From the NCBI RefSeq assembly GCF_014195505.1, contig NZ_JACIBV010000001.1:5084001-5148000 (forward strand): DNA of 64,000 nucleotides. Direction: 5' to 3'. The notes under the pieces were generated by a model that saw only the letters and a list, made by a program, of their open reading frames with translations, was not told the DNA's origin and searched no databases. Positions within the stretch are counted from its first letter, which is position 1, and every line of letters begins with the position of its first letter. Positions 34,164 through 43,846 of this stretch are shown piece by piece. A program made the position numbers and the translations under genes. This DNA is from Nonomuraea dietziae. GTDB lineage: Bacteria; Actinomycetota; Actinomycetes; Streptosporangiales; Streptosporangiaceae.

Positions 34164-34183
34164 CCACCAATCAGTTGGTAGGT
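34164..34183. promoter_or_regulatory. TetR operator, copy 1
   Basis: CCACCAATCAGTTGGTAGGT contains the inverted repeat ACCAA-TCAG-TTGGT. Read on the minus strand it matches 18 of 20 positions of the site at 37821-37840. It overlaps TAGGTT (34179-34184), the probable -10 of the hydrolase gene at 34191. Confidence 0.75.
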
Positions 34184-34190
34184 TTTTTGC

Positions 34191-35120
34191 ATGCCCCTCG
34201 ACCCCCTGCTCGTTCCGCTGCTCGAGGTCCACTCCTCACTGCCTCCCGCCCCCGAAGGGAAGAGCGCCGCCGAGCGCCGCCGCGAACGCGACGAGGCCAG
34301 GCGATCGGCCGATGGGAGCCCCTACGCCAGGTACATCGAGGCCGCGCCCGACGTGGACGAGGTCTACGAGGACAGCGTCCCGCCCGACGGCGTCGCCGTC
34401 CGCGTCTACCGTCACGGACTCGTGAGTGCGGGCACGCTCGTCTACTACCACGGCGGCGGCTGGTGGTCGGGCCACCCCGACGACTCCGACACCCGGTGCA
34501 GGACCATCGCCGCGGGCACCGGCCTGACGGTGGTCAGCGTCGACTACCGCCTCGCCCCCGAACACCGCTTCCCTGCCGGGGTGGAGGACTGCTACCGCGC
34601 GCTGGAGTGGGCGGCCGAGAGCTTCGGCCCCGGCTGGCTGGGCGTCACGGGAGAGAGCGCGGGCGGCAACCTCGCCGCGGTCATGGCGCTGCTGGCGAGA
34701 GAGCGCGGCGGGCCCTCGCTCGATCTCCAGATCATGGAGATCCCCGCCTTCGACCTCACGCTGTCCTCCCCCTCGATCGCGACGTACGCCGAGGGTTACG
34801 TGCTGACGGCCAAGGAGCTGCGCTGGTGCGTCGAGAACTACCTCGGCGGCCACGACCCCGCCGACCCGCTCGTCTCCCCGCTGTTCGCCGACGACCTGAC
34901 AGGGCTGCCTCCCGCGGTCATCCTGACGGCCGAGTGCGACCCGCTCGCCGACGACGGCAGCCGCTACGCCGCACGACTGCGTGAGAGCGGGGTGCCCGTG
35001 ACGCACGTGGAGTTCGAAGGGCAGGTCCACGGCTCGCAGATGCTCACCGGGCTCCTGCCCGTCGCCCGCGCCTGGCGGGAGACCCTGCTCGACTCCATCA
35101 GGGCGAGCCTGAAGTCCTGA
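34191..35120 (+). CDS. alpha/beta hydrolase, HSL-like esterase
   Basis: Cytoplasmic esterase of 309 residues, hormone-sensitive-lipase-like. It has the oxyanion motif VYYHGGGWW-like (TLVYYHGGGWWSGHP) near residue 85 and the nucleophile elbow GESAGGNLAAV near 160. The acid lies in TAECDPLADDG and the His in FEGQVHGSQM. TAGGTT stands six bases before the ATG and no Shine-Dalgarno is seen, so the transcript is probably leaderless and under the overlapping TetR operator. Its 3' end overlaps the carboxylesterase gene by 23 bp on the other strand. Confidence 0.9.
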   Translation: MPLDPLLVPLLEVHSSLPPAPEGKSAAERRRERDEARRSADGSPYARYIEAAPDVDEVYEDSVPPDGVAVRVYRHGLVSAGTLVYYHGGGWWSGHPDDSDTRCRTIAAGTGLTVVSVDYRLAPEHRFPAGVEDCYRALEWAAESFGPGWLGVTGESAGGNLAAVMALLARERGGPSLDLQIMEIPAFDLTLSSPSIATYAEGYVLTAKELRWCVENYLGGHDPADPLVSPLFADDLTGLPPAVILTAECDPLADDGSRYAARLRESGVPVTHVEFEGQVHGSQMLTGLLPVARAWRETLLDSIRASLKS

Positions 35121-36456
35121 CCACACCGCCGCCCGGTGAGTCGAAGACCATCACCGGGCGGCCCTCGTCCCACGCGGGCCAGCCCGGGTCGCCGTCCTTG
35201 ACGAAGCGCACCCACGCGGCGTGCATCCTGTCGGCCAGCTCCCGCGGACGGCCGGGCCCGCCGATCATCTCGGCGTCGGAGCTGTCGAGCGTGTCGAAGA
35301 CGTAGGCCAGCTCCGTCGCGTGCGCGGCGCCGAGATCCATGACGGGCGAGCGCCACGCGAACTCGTACATCCACGTGCGCCCTCGGCGGGCGTCGGCCAG
35401 CGTGTTCATCGGCCTGCGCAGCAGCGCGTCGGTGACCAGCGCGCCGAAGACGTCGCCGCTGCTCGCACCTCGGCGGGCCGCGAAGTCCCTGAAACGCACC
35501 CTGGCAGCCAGCACGTGGAGCCGGCCGATCTTGTCGATCTTCCCTGTGGGCACCGTCCACAACCTGAACTCCTCGGCCGTGTGGCCCATCATGAGCGGGA
35601 TGCCCGCGCCCGCGCCCGCCAGCAGGGCGGTGCCGGGGTCCGAGGGAACCAGCTCGTCTCCCGGCACCACGCCGAAGCCCACGCCCTTGGCCAGCACCCG
35701 CGTCTGGCAGGCCAGCAGCTCCTCGGGCGGCACCCGCGCGAACGCCTCCCGCGTCGCCCGCACTCCGAGCTCCTTGGCCATCAGGCGGGTGATCCGCCTC
35801 GCCTTACCCGCCCGCCCCGGAGCCAGGGGACCGCTCTGCACGACGGCCTGGGCGAACAGCTCGCCCGCCGAGGGATGGGCGAGCAGCGCGGCCACCGCCC
35901 CGCCGCCCGCCGACTGGCCCGCCACCGTCACCCTGCCCGGATCCCCTCCGAAGGCCGCGATGTTGTCGCGCACCCAGCGCAGCGCGGCGAACTGGTCGGC
36001 CAGCCCCAGGTTGGCGGGCGCGTCGTCGAGCACGGAGAAGCCCTCGGCGCCCAGCCGGTAGTTGATCGACACCAGCACGACGCCGTCACGGGCGAAGGCG
36101 CTCCCTTCGTAGGTGGCGAGGGCGTTGCCACCCCTGGTGAGCGCGCCGCCCGGCACCCACACCATGACGGGGTGCCCCGTGCCCTCCGCCGGCGCCCAGA
36201 CGTTGAGGTTGAGCACCTCCTCGCCGTGGATGATCACGCTGGGCAGGACCTTCTCCAGCCCTCCGGCGTACGGCACCTGCGGCGGCGTGGGGCCCATGCT
36301 CCTCGCCTCTCGCACGCCGGCCCACGGGTCGTGCGGCCTGGGCGGCGCGAACCTGTCGGCCCCGTACGGCGCGGCGGCGTAGGGCACGCCGAGGAACCTG
36401 GCCACGCCACGCTCCACCGTCCCTCGCACCCTGCCCTGGGCGGTCTTGACGATCAT
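35098..36456 (-). CDS. type-B carboxylesterase
   Basis: A 452-residue carboxylesterase/lipase without a signal peptide. It begins with TAQGRVRGTVERGVARFLGVPYAA (in two parts), the family opening. It has the oxyanion segment VMVWVPGGALTRG near 120, where Pro-Gly-Gly replaces the usual His-Gly-Gly, and the nucleophile elbow VTVAGQSAGGGAVAAL near 195. A downstream HATELAYVFDT supplies the probable catalytic His region. The ATG overlaps the transporter stop as ATGA, so both belong to one transcript and import and hydrolysis are probably coordinated. Confidence 0.88.
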   Translation of the reverse strand: MIVKTAQGRVRGTVERGVARFLGVPYAAAPYGADRFAPPRPHDPWAGVREARSMGPTPPQVPYAGGLEKVLPSVIIHGEEVLNLNVWAPAEGTGHPVMVWVPGGALTRGGNALATYEGSAFARDGVVLVSINYRLGAEGFSVLDDAPANLGLADQFAALRWVRDNIAAFGGDPGRVTVAGQSAGGGAVAALLAHPSAGELFAQAVVQSGPLAPGRAGKARRITRLMAKELGVRATREAFARVPPEELLACQTRVLAKGVGFGVVPGDELVPSDPGTALLAGAGAGIPLMMGHTAEEFRLWTVPTGKIDKIGRLHVLAARVRFRDFAARRGASSGDVFGALVTDALLRRPMNTLADARRGRTWMYEFAWRSPVMDLGAAHATELAYVFDTLDSSDAEMIGGPGRPRELADRMHAAWVRFVKDGDPGWPAWDEGRPVMVFDSPGGGVVRTSGSP

Positions 36457-37799
36457 GCCGGCTCCACCACGGCCGTGCGCCGCTCGGCCAGCCGCCGCGA
36501 AGCCTCGCGCGCCACCTCACCGCTGATCGGGTAGAGGAGGAAGGCCAGCGCGCCCACCAGGCCGATCCCCGCGGGAACGAGACTCTGCGCCATGAGGATG
36601 CCGTCCAGCGTCTCCTCGCTCTGCGCCACTCCGCCGCTGCGGTAGCCGGTCAGCGCCAGCGTGTACGCCAGCAGGCCGCCGCCCACGCCCCCGCCCGCCT
36701 TGGTCGCGAACGAGGTCATCGCCGCGAGTGAGGCCTCGGTCCTGAAGCCGTGCTTCCACTCGGTGTAGTCGGTCAGCTCGGCCAGCAGCACCAGGCTGAG
36801 CGACACCGCCCCGCCCAGGCCCACCCCCGTCAGGGCGAAACAGGCCAGGACAGGCACGGGATCGGGCGGCACGGCCATCAGCGCCGCCAGGCCCGTGATC
36901 GACACGCCCAAGCTCGCCACGTAGAGCGGCTTGGCCCCGGCCCGCCTGGCCAGCACGGGCACCGCCACGGCCCCCGCCACCATCGGGATCGCCATCACGA
37001 ACGCCGCCGCCGACAGGTACACCGTGTCGCCGATGTAGTAGAGGAAGAAGTACGGCATCGCCGCCGTGAGCGCCCCGCCGGCCGCCTGCACCGACACCTT
37101 CGACAGCAGCAGGATCGGTACCGCCCTGCCGGAGAAGAACACCCTGCGCACGTCCGACAGGCGGTAGCGCTCGGGCGAGAGCGGCACCACCCTCTCGCGC
37201 ACCCGCAGCACCATGACGACGACCAGGCAGAACCCAAGGATCGCGGAGCCGATGACGTAGGTGAGCCATCCGCGCGTGCCCCCTCCCAGCAGGTTCACGA
37301 CCGGCAGCGTCAGCCCCGTGGCCAGCGCCGCCGCGAACAGCCCCGTGACACCGACGATCGCGGCGAGCTGGCCGCGCGCTCCCTGGTCTGCGCTCATCGC
37401 GGGCACCAGCGAGGTCATCGGGATCTGGAACAGGTCGAGCAGCAGGCCCCACAGCAGGTAGGTGATCCACAGGGCGACGAGCGCGTCGGGCAGGAGCGCG
37501 GGAACGACGAAGAGCGCGATGACGCAGCACACGCATAACACCGCGCCGACCAGCACGTACGGTCTGAACCTGCCCCATCGCGTGGGAGGGAGATGGTCGA
37601 CGAGGTAGCCCATGATCGGATCGCTGGCGCCGTCGGCGACCCTGGCGACCAGCATGAGCGTGCCGACGGCCGCCGCGCCCAGGCCCACGATGTCGGTGAG
37701 GTACAGCAGGAGGAAGCCGGAGCCCGCGCCCATCAGCACGCCACCCCACACCCCCGAGAAGAAGGCGAACTTCTCCGCCATGCCGGGTCTGTCGTCCAT
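36453..37799 (-). CDS. GPH family sugar transporter (MelB-like)
   Basis: Cation-coupled glycoside-pentoside-hexuronide symporter, 448 residues with about 12 membrane helices. Family marks include DGASDPIMGYLVDH near residue 55, RWGRFRPYVL near 75 and a DYTEWKHGFRTEA stretch near 340. GAGGAG lies seven bases before the ATG at 37799. The operator at 37821-37840 is directly upstream. The genes around it suggest import of a glycoside that is then deacylated and deglycosylated, which is inference. Confidence 0.9.
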   Translation of the reverse strand: MDDRPGMAEKFAFFSGVWGGVLMGAGSGFLLLYLTDIVGLGAAAVGTLMLVARVADGASDPIMGYLVDHLPPTRWGRFRPYVLVGAVLCVCCVIALFVVPALLPDALVALWITYLLWGLLLDLFQIPMTSLVPAMSADQGARGQLAAIVGVTGLFAAALATGLTLPVVNLLGGGTRGWLTYVIGSAILGFCLVVVMVLRVRERVVPLSPERYRLSDVRRVFFSGRAVPILLLSKVSVQAAGGALTAAMPYFFLYYIGDTVYLSAAAFVMAIPMVAGAVAVPVLARRAGAKPLYVASLGVSITGLAALMAVPPDPVPVLACFALTGVGLGGAVSLSLVLLAELTDYTEWKHGFRTEASLAAMTSFATKAGGGVGGGLLAYTLALTGYRSGGVAQSEETLDGILMAQSLVPAGIGLVGALAFLLYPISGEVAREASRRLAERRTAVVEPA

Positions 37800-37820
37800 C
37801 CCGCCACTCCTCGTTCGAAG

Positions 37821-37840
37821 ACCTACCAACTGATAGGTAG
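37821..37840. promoter_or_regulatory. TetR operator, copy 2
   Basis: ACCTACCAACTGATAGGTAG contains the inverted repeat CTACC-(8 bp)-GGTAG. It lies 21 bp before the transporter ATG and matches copy 1 at 34164-34183 (minus strand) in 18 of 20 positions. A TAGCCT hexamer on the minus strand (37848-37853) could be the -10 it controls. Confidence 0.75.
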
Positions 37841-37873
37841 ATGCTTCAGGCTAGAGTCGGGCGTCATGCACCG

Positions 37874-38712
37874 TCAATGCTCGCCGCGCTCCAGCAGGCG
37901 CACCGTCGACTCGACATGACGATCGACCACGTGTGGCGGCTCGCCGTTCACGAGGGCCGAGCCGACCTGCTCGATCGCGAACGTCCCCGCCCACACGCGC
38001 GCTCTCCTGTAGGTCTCGCCGTCCACCGCCGACCTCACGGCGTCCCACCCGTGCCAGGCCAGACAGGCGGCGTCCACAGCGGGATCGAAGGGCTGGGCGA
38101 GATCCCAGTCGAGCACCCCGATCAGGTCGCCGTCCGAACTCCAGTGCACGTTGTCGCCGCCCAGATCCCCATGAACCAGACTCGCCGTGACCTTGTCGAG
38201 CTCGAGGGCCGCCTCGATCCTGCGCCGCGCCTCCGTCCGCACATGGACGGGCAGCCGGGGCAGCACCTCCTCCACGAGGATCTCCTCCCAGCGCTCCCTG
38301 CCCGCGTAGGCGTGCGGCTCGTCCAGCACGTCCTCCACCAGCCGGAGGTCCACGGAGGCGAGGGCGTCGAGCAGGCCGCGAAGCTTCGCGGGATCCCCGC
38401 TCCCCCGAGGATGCGCGGTGCCGTCCACCCAGCTCACGGCGACGGCCACGCGGCCTGCGACCGTGGAGACGGGGACGAGCGGGGTGGGCACCTGGAAGGG
38501 CAGGTCCATCCGGGCCAGCCGAGCCAGCAGTCGGCGCAGCGGGGCAACGAGGCCGCCGCCGCTTCCGTACGCGCGACACGGACGGCGGCCGCGCCGGGGA
38601 GGAGAACCACGTCGTGGAACTGCCCTCCGCCGAACCGCGCTCCGTCGAGGGACACGCCGGGCAGCAGCTCGGCCGCCAGGTCGAGAAGGTGGGGAGAGGG
38701 GGAGATCGACAT
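37874..38712 (-). pseudogene. APH-type phosphotransferase, split by a frameshift
   Basis: Kinase of the aminoglycoside phosphotransferase family in two frames. The first runs from an ATG at 38712 (MSISPSPHLLDLAAELLPG) through FHDVVLLPGAAAVRVARTEA. The second picks up at LLARLARMDLPFQVPTPL and holds the catalytic ASLVHGDLGGDNVHW and the metal-binding GVLDWDLAQPFDP. One base is missing near 38530-38545 (TTGCCCCG-CTGCGC). Restored length would be about 280 residues. The last genes of the transporter side and the ECF unit flank it, with no obvious functional link. Confidence 0.82.
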
Positions 38713-38725
38713 CCGCCGACACTAC

Positions 38726-39712
38726 CTACCCGGGGAGCTCGCCGGGCTCGTCCACGACGCCCGCCGCGACTTCGGCACTGGCGTAGAAGCTCCCCGCGGT
38801 GAAGACGACGTCGCCGTTGATGACGTGGTCGCGCACGTAGTCCACCCGCCTGCCGAGGAACTCGTAGGTCGTGGCGTCGAGGACCAGGTACGACCTGGCC
38901 ACCACCTGGCCGTTCGCGTCGCGCTCGGTGCCGACGCCTGGAGCACCCCACTCGTAGGCGATGCCGATGCCCGTCCTGCCCGCCGCGTCACGTACGCCGG
39001 AGTCCACCCGCACGCCGGGGATCTCGGCGAGGGCGCGGAAGATCGCTCCCCGCAGCCTGGGCGGCACGGGCACCTCCTGCTCGAGGTACACCGACAGCAC
39101 CCGGAAGGCCCGCGCGTCTGGATGCTCCCCGAGGCCCGCCTCCTCCTTCGGCTTGGTCGCCCAGTGCCTGTCGCCCTTGACGTGCGCCAGGAGCCTGCTG
39201 GGGTCGGTGGGCAGCTTGGCCAGCCTGGCCGCGTACCCCCGCGGGCTCAGGTCGTCGTCATCCGGGTCCGGCCTGTGGCGGTGCTCCTCCAGCGGGCCCT
39301 GCCCCTGACGGACGGCCTGCCGGGTGCCGTCGTAGCGGGTCCAGTACTCCTGGACCTCGGCCGTCGCTTCGCCCGGCTGCTTGACCAGGGTCTTGCGGTA
39401 CAACCACTGGTCGGGGCGTGGCGCCGGGGCGGGAGCGCGCCGCTCGGAGACCTGAGCGGCCTGTCTCAGCACAGCCTCCGCGCTCATGGGCACCGTCCCG
39501 GTGATGACGATCGGGCGCGTGCCCTGGGTGGGCGCGCCGATGCCGCTCACCACCGCCGCCGCCGCCAGCGCCCCGGCCACCGCGAGCAGGGACGGCGCCA
39601 TCCAGAACCGGCGCCGGCGCCTCAGCGCCCGGACGCGCAGGGCCTTCAGCCGCTCCACCCCGGGCTCGGGCGCGTCCGCTCGCATGCCGCTCAGCAGCTC
39701 CAGGTCATCCAC
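38726..39712 (-). CDS. CU044_5270-type membrane protein, probable ECF sigma partner
   Basis: A 328-residue protein with a cytoplasmic N-terminus (DDLELLSGMRADAPEPGVERL), one membrane helix near residue 55 (PSLLAVAGALAAAAVVSGI) and an extracytoplasmic domain of about 250 residues. This is the CU044_5270 family layout, regularly encoded behind ECF sigma genes in actinobacteria and presumed to act as an anti-sigma-like sensor. The GTG at 39712 has GAGGAG seven bases upstream and overlaps the sigma gene by 8 bp. Confidence 0.82.
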   Translation of the reverse strand: MDDLELLSGMRADAPEPGVERLKALRVRALRRRRRFWMAPSLLAVAGALAAAAVVSGIGAPTQGTRPIVITGTVPMSAEAVLRQAAQVSERRAPAPAPRPDQWLYRKTLVKQPGEATAEVQEYWTRYDGTRQAVRQGQGPLEEHRHRPDPDDDDLSPRGYAARLAKLPTDPSRLLAHVKGDRHWATKPKEEAGLGEHPDARAFRVLSVYLEQEVPVPPRLRGAIFRALAEIPGVRVDSGVRDAAGRTGIGIAYEWGAPGVGTERDANGQVVARSYLVLDATTYEFLGRRVDYVRDHVINGDVVFTAGSFYASAEVAAGVVDEPGELPG

Positions 39713-40325
39713 GGGTGGTCTCCTCTTCGACAGCGGACGGGTCGACCCCGCCCAGAGCCGCACGGGTCTTCCTCCGGGCCCGGTGCAGGCGCGAACGCAC
39801 CGTGCCGACAGGGATGCCGAGCGCCCGTGCCACCTCCTCGTAGCTGAAGTCGGCCCAGGCGATCATCAGCAGGACCTCGCGGTCCTCGGGCGACAGCACC
39901 GCGAGCGCCTCCGCCAGCTCCTGGTGCGCCGCCGAGGCCGACACGCGGGCCTCCACTCTGTCGGCGTAGCTCTCCGCCACCTCGTCCGTCCCGGTTCTGG
40001 CCAGCGCCAGGTACGCCCTGACCTCGGCGCGGCGGTGTTTGCCGATGAGGTTGGCGGCGATGCCGTACAGCCACGGGCGGGCGTCGCGGTGGGCGGTGTC
40101 GTAGCGGGTGAGCCGGCGGAAGGCCGCCAGGAACGTCTCGGCCACGACGTCGTCGGCCAGCGAGTCGCCCAACCGGCGGGTCACGTATCGGTGGAGCGCG
40201 GGAGCGTGCCGGTCGAACAGCACGGAGAAGGCGGCGGGATCTCGCCGGGCACGGTCGATCACCTCCGCGTCGTCCGGTTCGCCATGGGTGATCAAGCGTG
40301 AGCTCCGTTCCTTGGGGCCGATCAC
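39705..40325 (-). CDS. ECF RNA polymerase sigma factor
   Basis: A 206-residue sigma-70 family factor with region 2 (AFSVLFDRHAPALHRYV to DDVVAETFLAAFRR) and region 4 (LSPEDREVLLMIAW, FSYEEVARALGIPVGTVRSRLHRAR). The start may be GTG at 40325 or TTG at 40295, the latter having GGAACGGAG upstream. It should direct transcription from stress-type promoters. The coupled membrane partner downstream is the likely regulator. Confidence 0.9.
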   Translation of the reverse strand: MIGPKERSSRLITHGEPDDAEVIDRARRDPAAFSVLFDRHAPALHRYVTRRLGDSLADDVVAETFLAAFRRLTRYDTAHRDARPWLYGIAANLIGKHRRAEVRAYLALARTGTDEVAESYADRVEARVSASAAHQELAEALAVLSPEDREVLLMIAWADFSYEEVARALGIPVGTVRSRLHRARRKTRAALGGVDPSAVEEETTRG

Positions 40326-40541
40326 TCCCTTTCACCCGCAAGCGGCGATCGAGTTCTCATCGCGTGTCCGGCGTCGCCCACCGAGGGACCGGCCCCTGAC
40401 GTTGTCAGCAGCCCACGCCAGTTGGACCAGCCATCATCATGGTGCGCACCCTCCAGCAGAGCACGCAGGCGACGAGAGACGCGCGCCGCCGCCCGCCGAA
40501 TTAGGCGCCGAGCGGGATACTGCAGACCCTCCAGCCGGAGC

Positions 40542-40547
40542 TAGCCT
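40542..40547 (+). promoter_or_regulatory. candidate -10 element of the YceI gene
   Basis: TAGCCT is followed by exactly 6 bases and the GTG at 40554. The six bases GGAAAG could also serve as a weak Shine-Dalgarno. Confidence 0.4.
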
Positions 40548-40553
40548 GGAAAG

Positions 40554-41108
40554 GTGAGCATCACCGCTGGTGGCTACGCGTGGGGACCCGAGTCTGGTCG
40601 GCTCCTGGTCAATACGACGCGTACCGGGCTGGGCGCGAAGGCCGGCCATGATCTCACCATCGGGGTCACGCGCTGGCGCGGCGACGCCACGGTCGACCCC
40701 GCCGACCCGGCCAACTGCTCGGTGACCGTCGAGGTCGACGCCGAGTCGTTCGAGGTCCAGGAAGGAACCGGCGGCGTCAAACCGCTGACGAGCTCCGATC
40801 GTGAAGAGATCGCGAAGATCGTTCGAGAGAAGGTCCTTCACAGCGGCCGCCATCCCACGATCACGTTCAGGTCGTCACGGATCGAGGGAAGCGCGGAGTC
40901 GTTCCGCATCGAGGGCGACCTCACCATGGTCGGCGTCACCCAACCTGTGACGGTGCAGGGCGCGCTGACCGAGGGCCGCGTACACGGCTCGGCGACCGTC
41001 CTGCAGTCCCGCTGGGGAATCCGGCCCTACTCGGCGTTCTTCGGCGCCCTCAGGGTCAGCGACGAAGTCGAGATCCACTTCAACCTCACCCTCACACCGA
41101 AGCAGTAA
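40554..41108 (+). CDS. YceI family lipid-binding-like protein
   Basis: A 184-residue protein with the YceI lipocalin-like barrel: SGRLLVNTTRTGLGAKAGHDL near the start, SVTVEVDAESFEV, the conserved HPTITFRSSRI and GDLTMVGVTQPVTV. YceI proteins bind isoprenoid-type lipids. This one lacks a signal peptide, so it is probably cytoplasmic. It is divergent from the ECF sigma gene with 228 bp between them. Confidence 0.88.
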   Translation: MSITAGGYAWGPESGRLLVNTTRTGLGAKAGHDLTIGVTRWRGDATVDPADPANCSVTVEVDAESFEVQEGTGGVKPLTSSDREEIAKIVREKVLHSGRHPTITFRSSRIEGSAESFRIEGDLTMVGVTQPVTVQGALTEGRVHGSATVLQSRWGIRPYSAFFGALRVSDEVEIHFNLTLTPKQ

Positions 41109-41130
41109 CCCCGACCGCGCACCCGACTCC

Positions 41131-41413
41131 TCAGCGCGGGCATCGGATCCGCCCGACAGGAGCCCGCTCGAACGGGTCACCTAGCTTGACGTTGGCACCG
41201 CCGATTTCGCGGTACCCGTTGGGGGCCTGGGTATGGACTTCGCGCGTACGGTCACGTCTGCTCGTCGGGCGTGAAAGGCCAGACGTAGCGTGAAGGTGTC
41301 CAAGGTGAACAGGTGGGCGCCGTCCCAGTCGAAGCATTCGACTTGCCCAGGCGGGGCGTCAGACTGAGCGGCCATGCTGTCATGACCTTGCCGGCGAACT
41401 CGGTCACGGACAT
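41131..41413 (-). pseudogene. decayed hypothetical gene in three frames
   Basis: No intact gene lies between 41109 and 41480. On the minus strand three overlapping frames each hold a protein-like piece: MSVTEFAGKVMTAWPLS (from 41413), then QVECFDWDGAHLFTLDTFTL, then EVHTQAPNGYREIGGANVKL ending at 41131. Joined, they would make one soluble protein of about 94 residues, so two frameshifts seem to have hit it. I do not recognise the family, and chance is not excluded. Confidence 0.3.
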
Positions 41414-41480
41414 GAGCACATGGTCCTACAGACGGAAACGGCTTGGGCAGGCTCCGAGCAGTGCCAGCGGTGAAGTCTCC

Positions 41481-42022
41481 CTACCGCCAGAACGCGTGAC
41501 TGGATCGGTTGTCCTCCGCGCGGTCGTAGATCGCGCGAAGCCACGGTTGGCGAACCTGCGGCAGCCGGGCCAGCGTGTGGAGGAACACCCCTCGGTCGGC
41601 CCGGAACGAGAAGGCCGGCAGCAGCGGTGGAGGGTCGTCGCGATAGACGCCCTCGGGTAGCCCGCCCGACGCGGGGCAGAGTCGCCGATCGCGGTTGAAG
41701 GCCAGATACATCCACACATCGGCAGCCAGCGGCACCGTCGCTCCCGCGCCGGACGACCACGTCTCCCCGGTCTGCGGATGCCGCGGAACCAAGGTGATGT
41801 CCGCGGCCGTGGCGGGCAGGCCCGGCCCGGCCAGGGCCAGGCTCTTCCCCGGCGACCTGGGTGGGAGCAGGGCATCGAGCGCCGGACGGAACGCATCAGC
41901 GACAGGGCCATCGGGAGGTCATGGCCGTAACGCTGATGGGCGTGGGCGGGGAGCACGACCTGCGACACCGGTGAGGTCAGCACGGTGCCACAGCCGGCGC
42001 ACGCGAACACAGCCATTTCCAT
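41481..42022 (-). pseudogene. hypothetical protein with N-terminal CxxC, frameshifted
   Basis: The first frame starts at an ATG at 42022 (MEMAVFACAGCGTVLTSPVS, a zinc-ribbon-like CxxC, then LPAHAHQRYGHDLP). The second, read from about 41915, continues DGPVADAFRPALDALLPP and ends at 41481 after FLHTLARLPQVRQPWLRAIY. One base lost in the G-run at 41913-41915 explains the switch, and the restored protein is about 180 residues. The N-terminus resembles a common actinobacterial family of unknown function. Confidence 0.6.
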
Positions 42023-42137
42023 CCAGCCTCACCGTGCCTGGATCATCCTTGCTCAGAGCCGGTCTTGAGGGAACCGCTCGACGCTGATCCAGCGCCAGTC
42101 ACACGCTCACAGGGCACCCGCCCGCGCATCGACCACT

Positions 42138-42779
42138 TCACATGGAGTCGACCGCCGTACGGTTCCGGTGATTGACGAGGCGGTGGAGGGCGATCAGCCC
42201 ATAACCGAGCAGCGCGAAGCAGACGGCCAGCGCCACCGCCATGAGCAGGACTCCGCCGTACCCGAACCTGTCCACGTTCAGAAACGGATAGGGGTATCGC
42301 TTCCATGCGTGTGGAGGCAGCAGGGCGCCCCGGACCAGGGCAAAGACCATATACACCACCGGATAGGCCAGCCAGGCAGGGGCCGCCGCCCACCTCGGCC
42401 GAGGGGCGGTCCTGTCGAAGGCCAGCCAGTCGATCACGGCCATGATCGGTGTCACGTAATGGAGGAGGAAGTTGCCGAGGCCGGGACCGGTGAGAGAGAG
42501 GTGCTCGAAGGGGTTGGCTCCACGCATGCGCAGAAAGTGCCACACCAGCCCGGTTATCACGATGTAGAGCGTCACCGCCCCCTTGACCCCGGTGGAGGGC
42601 CGCCGTCTGGTCACCACCCGCCAGGAGCAATATCCCGCGAGCATCAGATTGCTCTGCACGGTGAAGAGCACGAGCGGGTTCAGCGGGTCGGCCAGGGCCA
42701 TCCACGTACAGCTCAAGCCGGTCACCGCGACCAGGATCAACACCAAGCGGAACATCGTCGCCCAAACCATGAAGATCAC
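42138..42779 (-). CDS. Pr6Pr family membrane protein
   Basis: A 213-residue protein with six predicted membrane helices. It matches the Pr6Pr pattern: LFTVQSNLMLAGYC, GAVTLYIVITGLVWHFL, LLHYVTPIMAVIDWL, WLAYPVVYMVFALVRG and YPYPFLNVDRFGYGGVLLM. The role is unknown. Several start codons lie within the first ten codons (42779, 42770, 42755). It is separated from nadE by 53 bp in the same direction. Confidence 0.85.
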   Translation of the reverse strand: MIFMVWATMFRLVLILVAVTGLSCTWMALADPLNPLVLFTVQSNLMLAGYCSWRVVTRRRPSTGVKGAVTLYIVITGLVWHFLRMRGANPFEHLSLTGPGLGNFLLHYVTPIMAVIDWLAFDRTAPRPRWAAAPAWLAYPVVYMVFALVRGALLPPHAWKRYPYPFLNVDRFGYGGVLLMAVALAVCFALLGYGLIALHRLVNHRNRTAVDSM

Positions 42780-42832
42780 GGTCGCACGCCCATGTCGTCC
42801 GCGCTGAAGAATCGACAGCGGTTACCGCGGGA

Positions 42833-43675
<843 letters not shown>

Positions 43676-43681
43676 CCGCGT

Positions 43682-43687
43682 ACTGTA
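43682..43687 (-). promoter_or_regulatory. candidate -10 element of nadE
   Basis: TACAGT on the minus strand is separated from the nadE ATG by 6 bases. Confidence 0.4.
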
Positions 43688-43846
43688 CTGGCCGGGATCG
43701 AACCACGCGAAGACGGGTCTGCGCGGAGCGACCCGACGGCGATGTCGTGTCGGACCGGTACGAGCGATCGGGCCCTCAAGCTCAGCGGTCGCCGCCGACC
43801 CGGAGGCGACCGGCCGTACGGGGCCCTGGCCGACACCAGATGCGAC

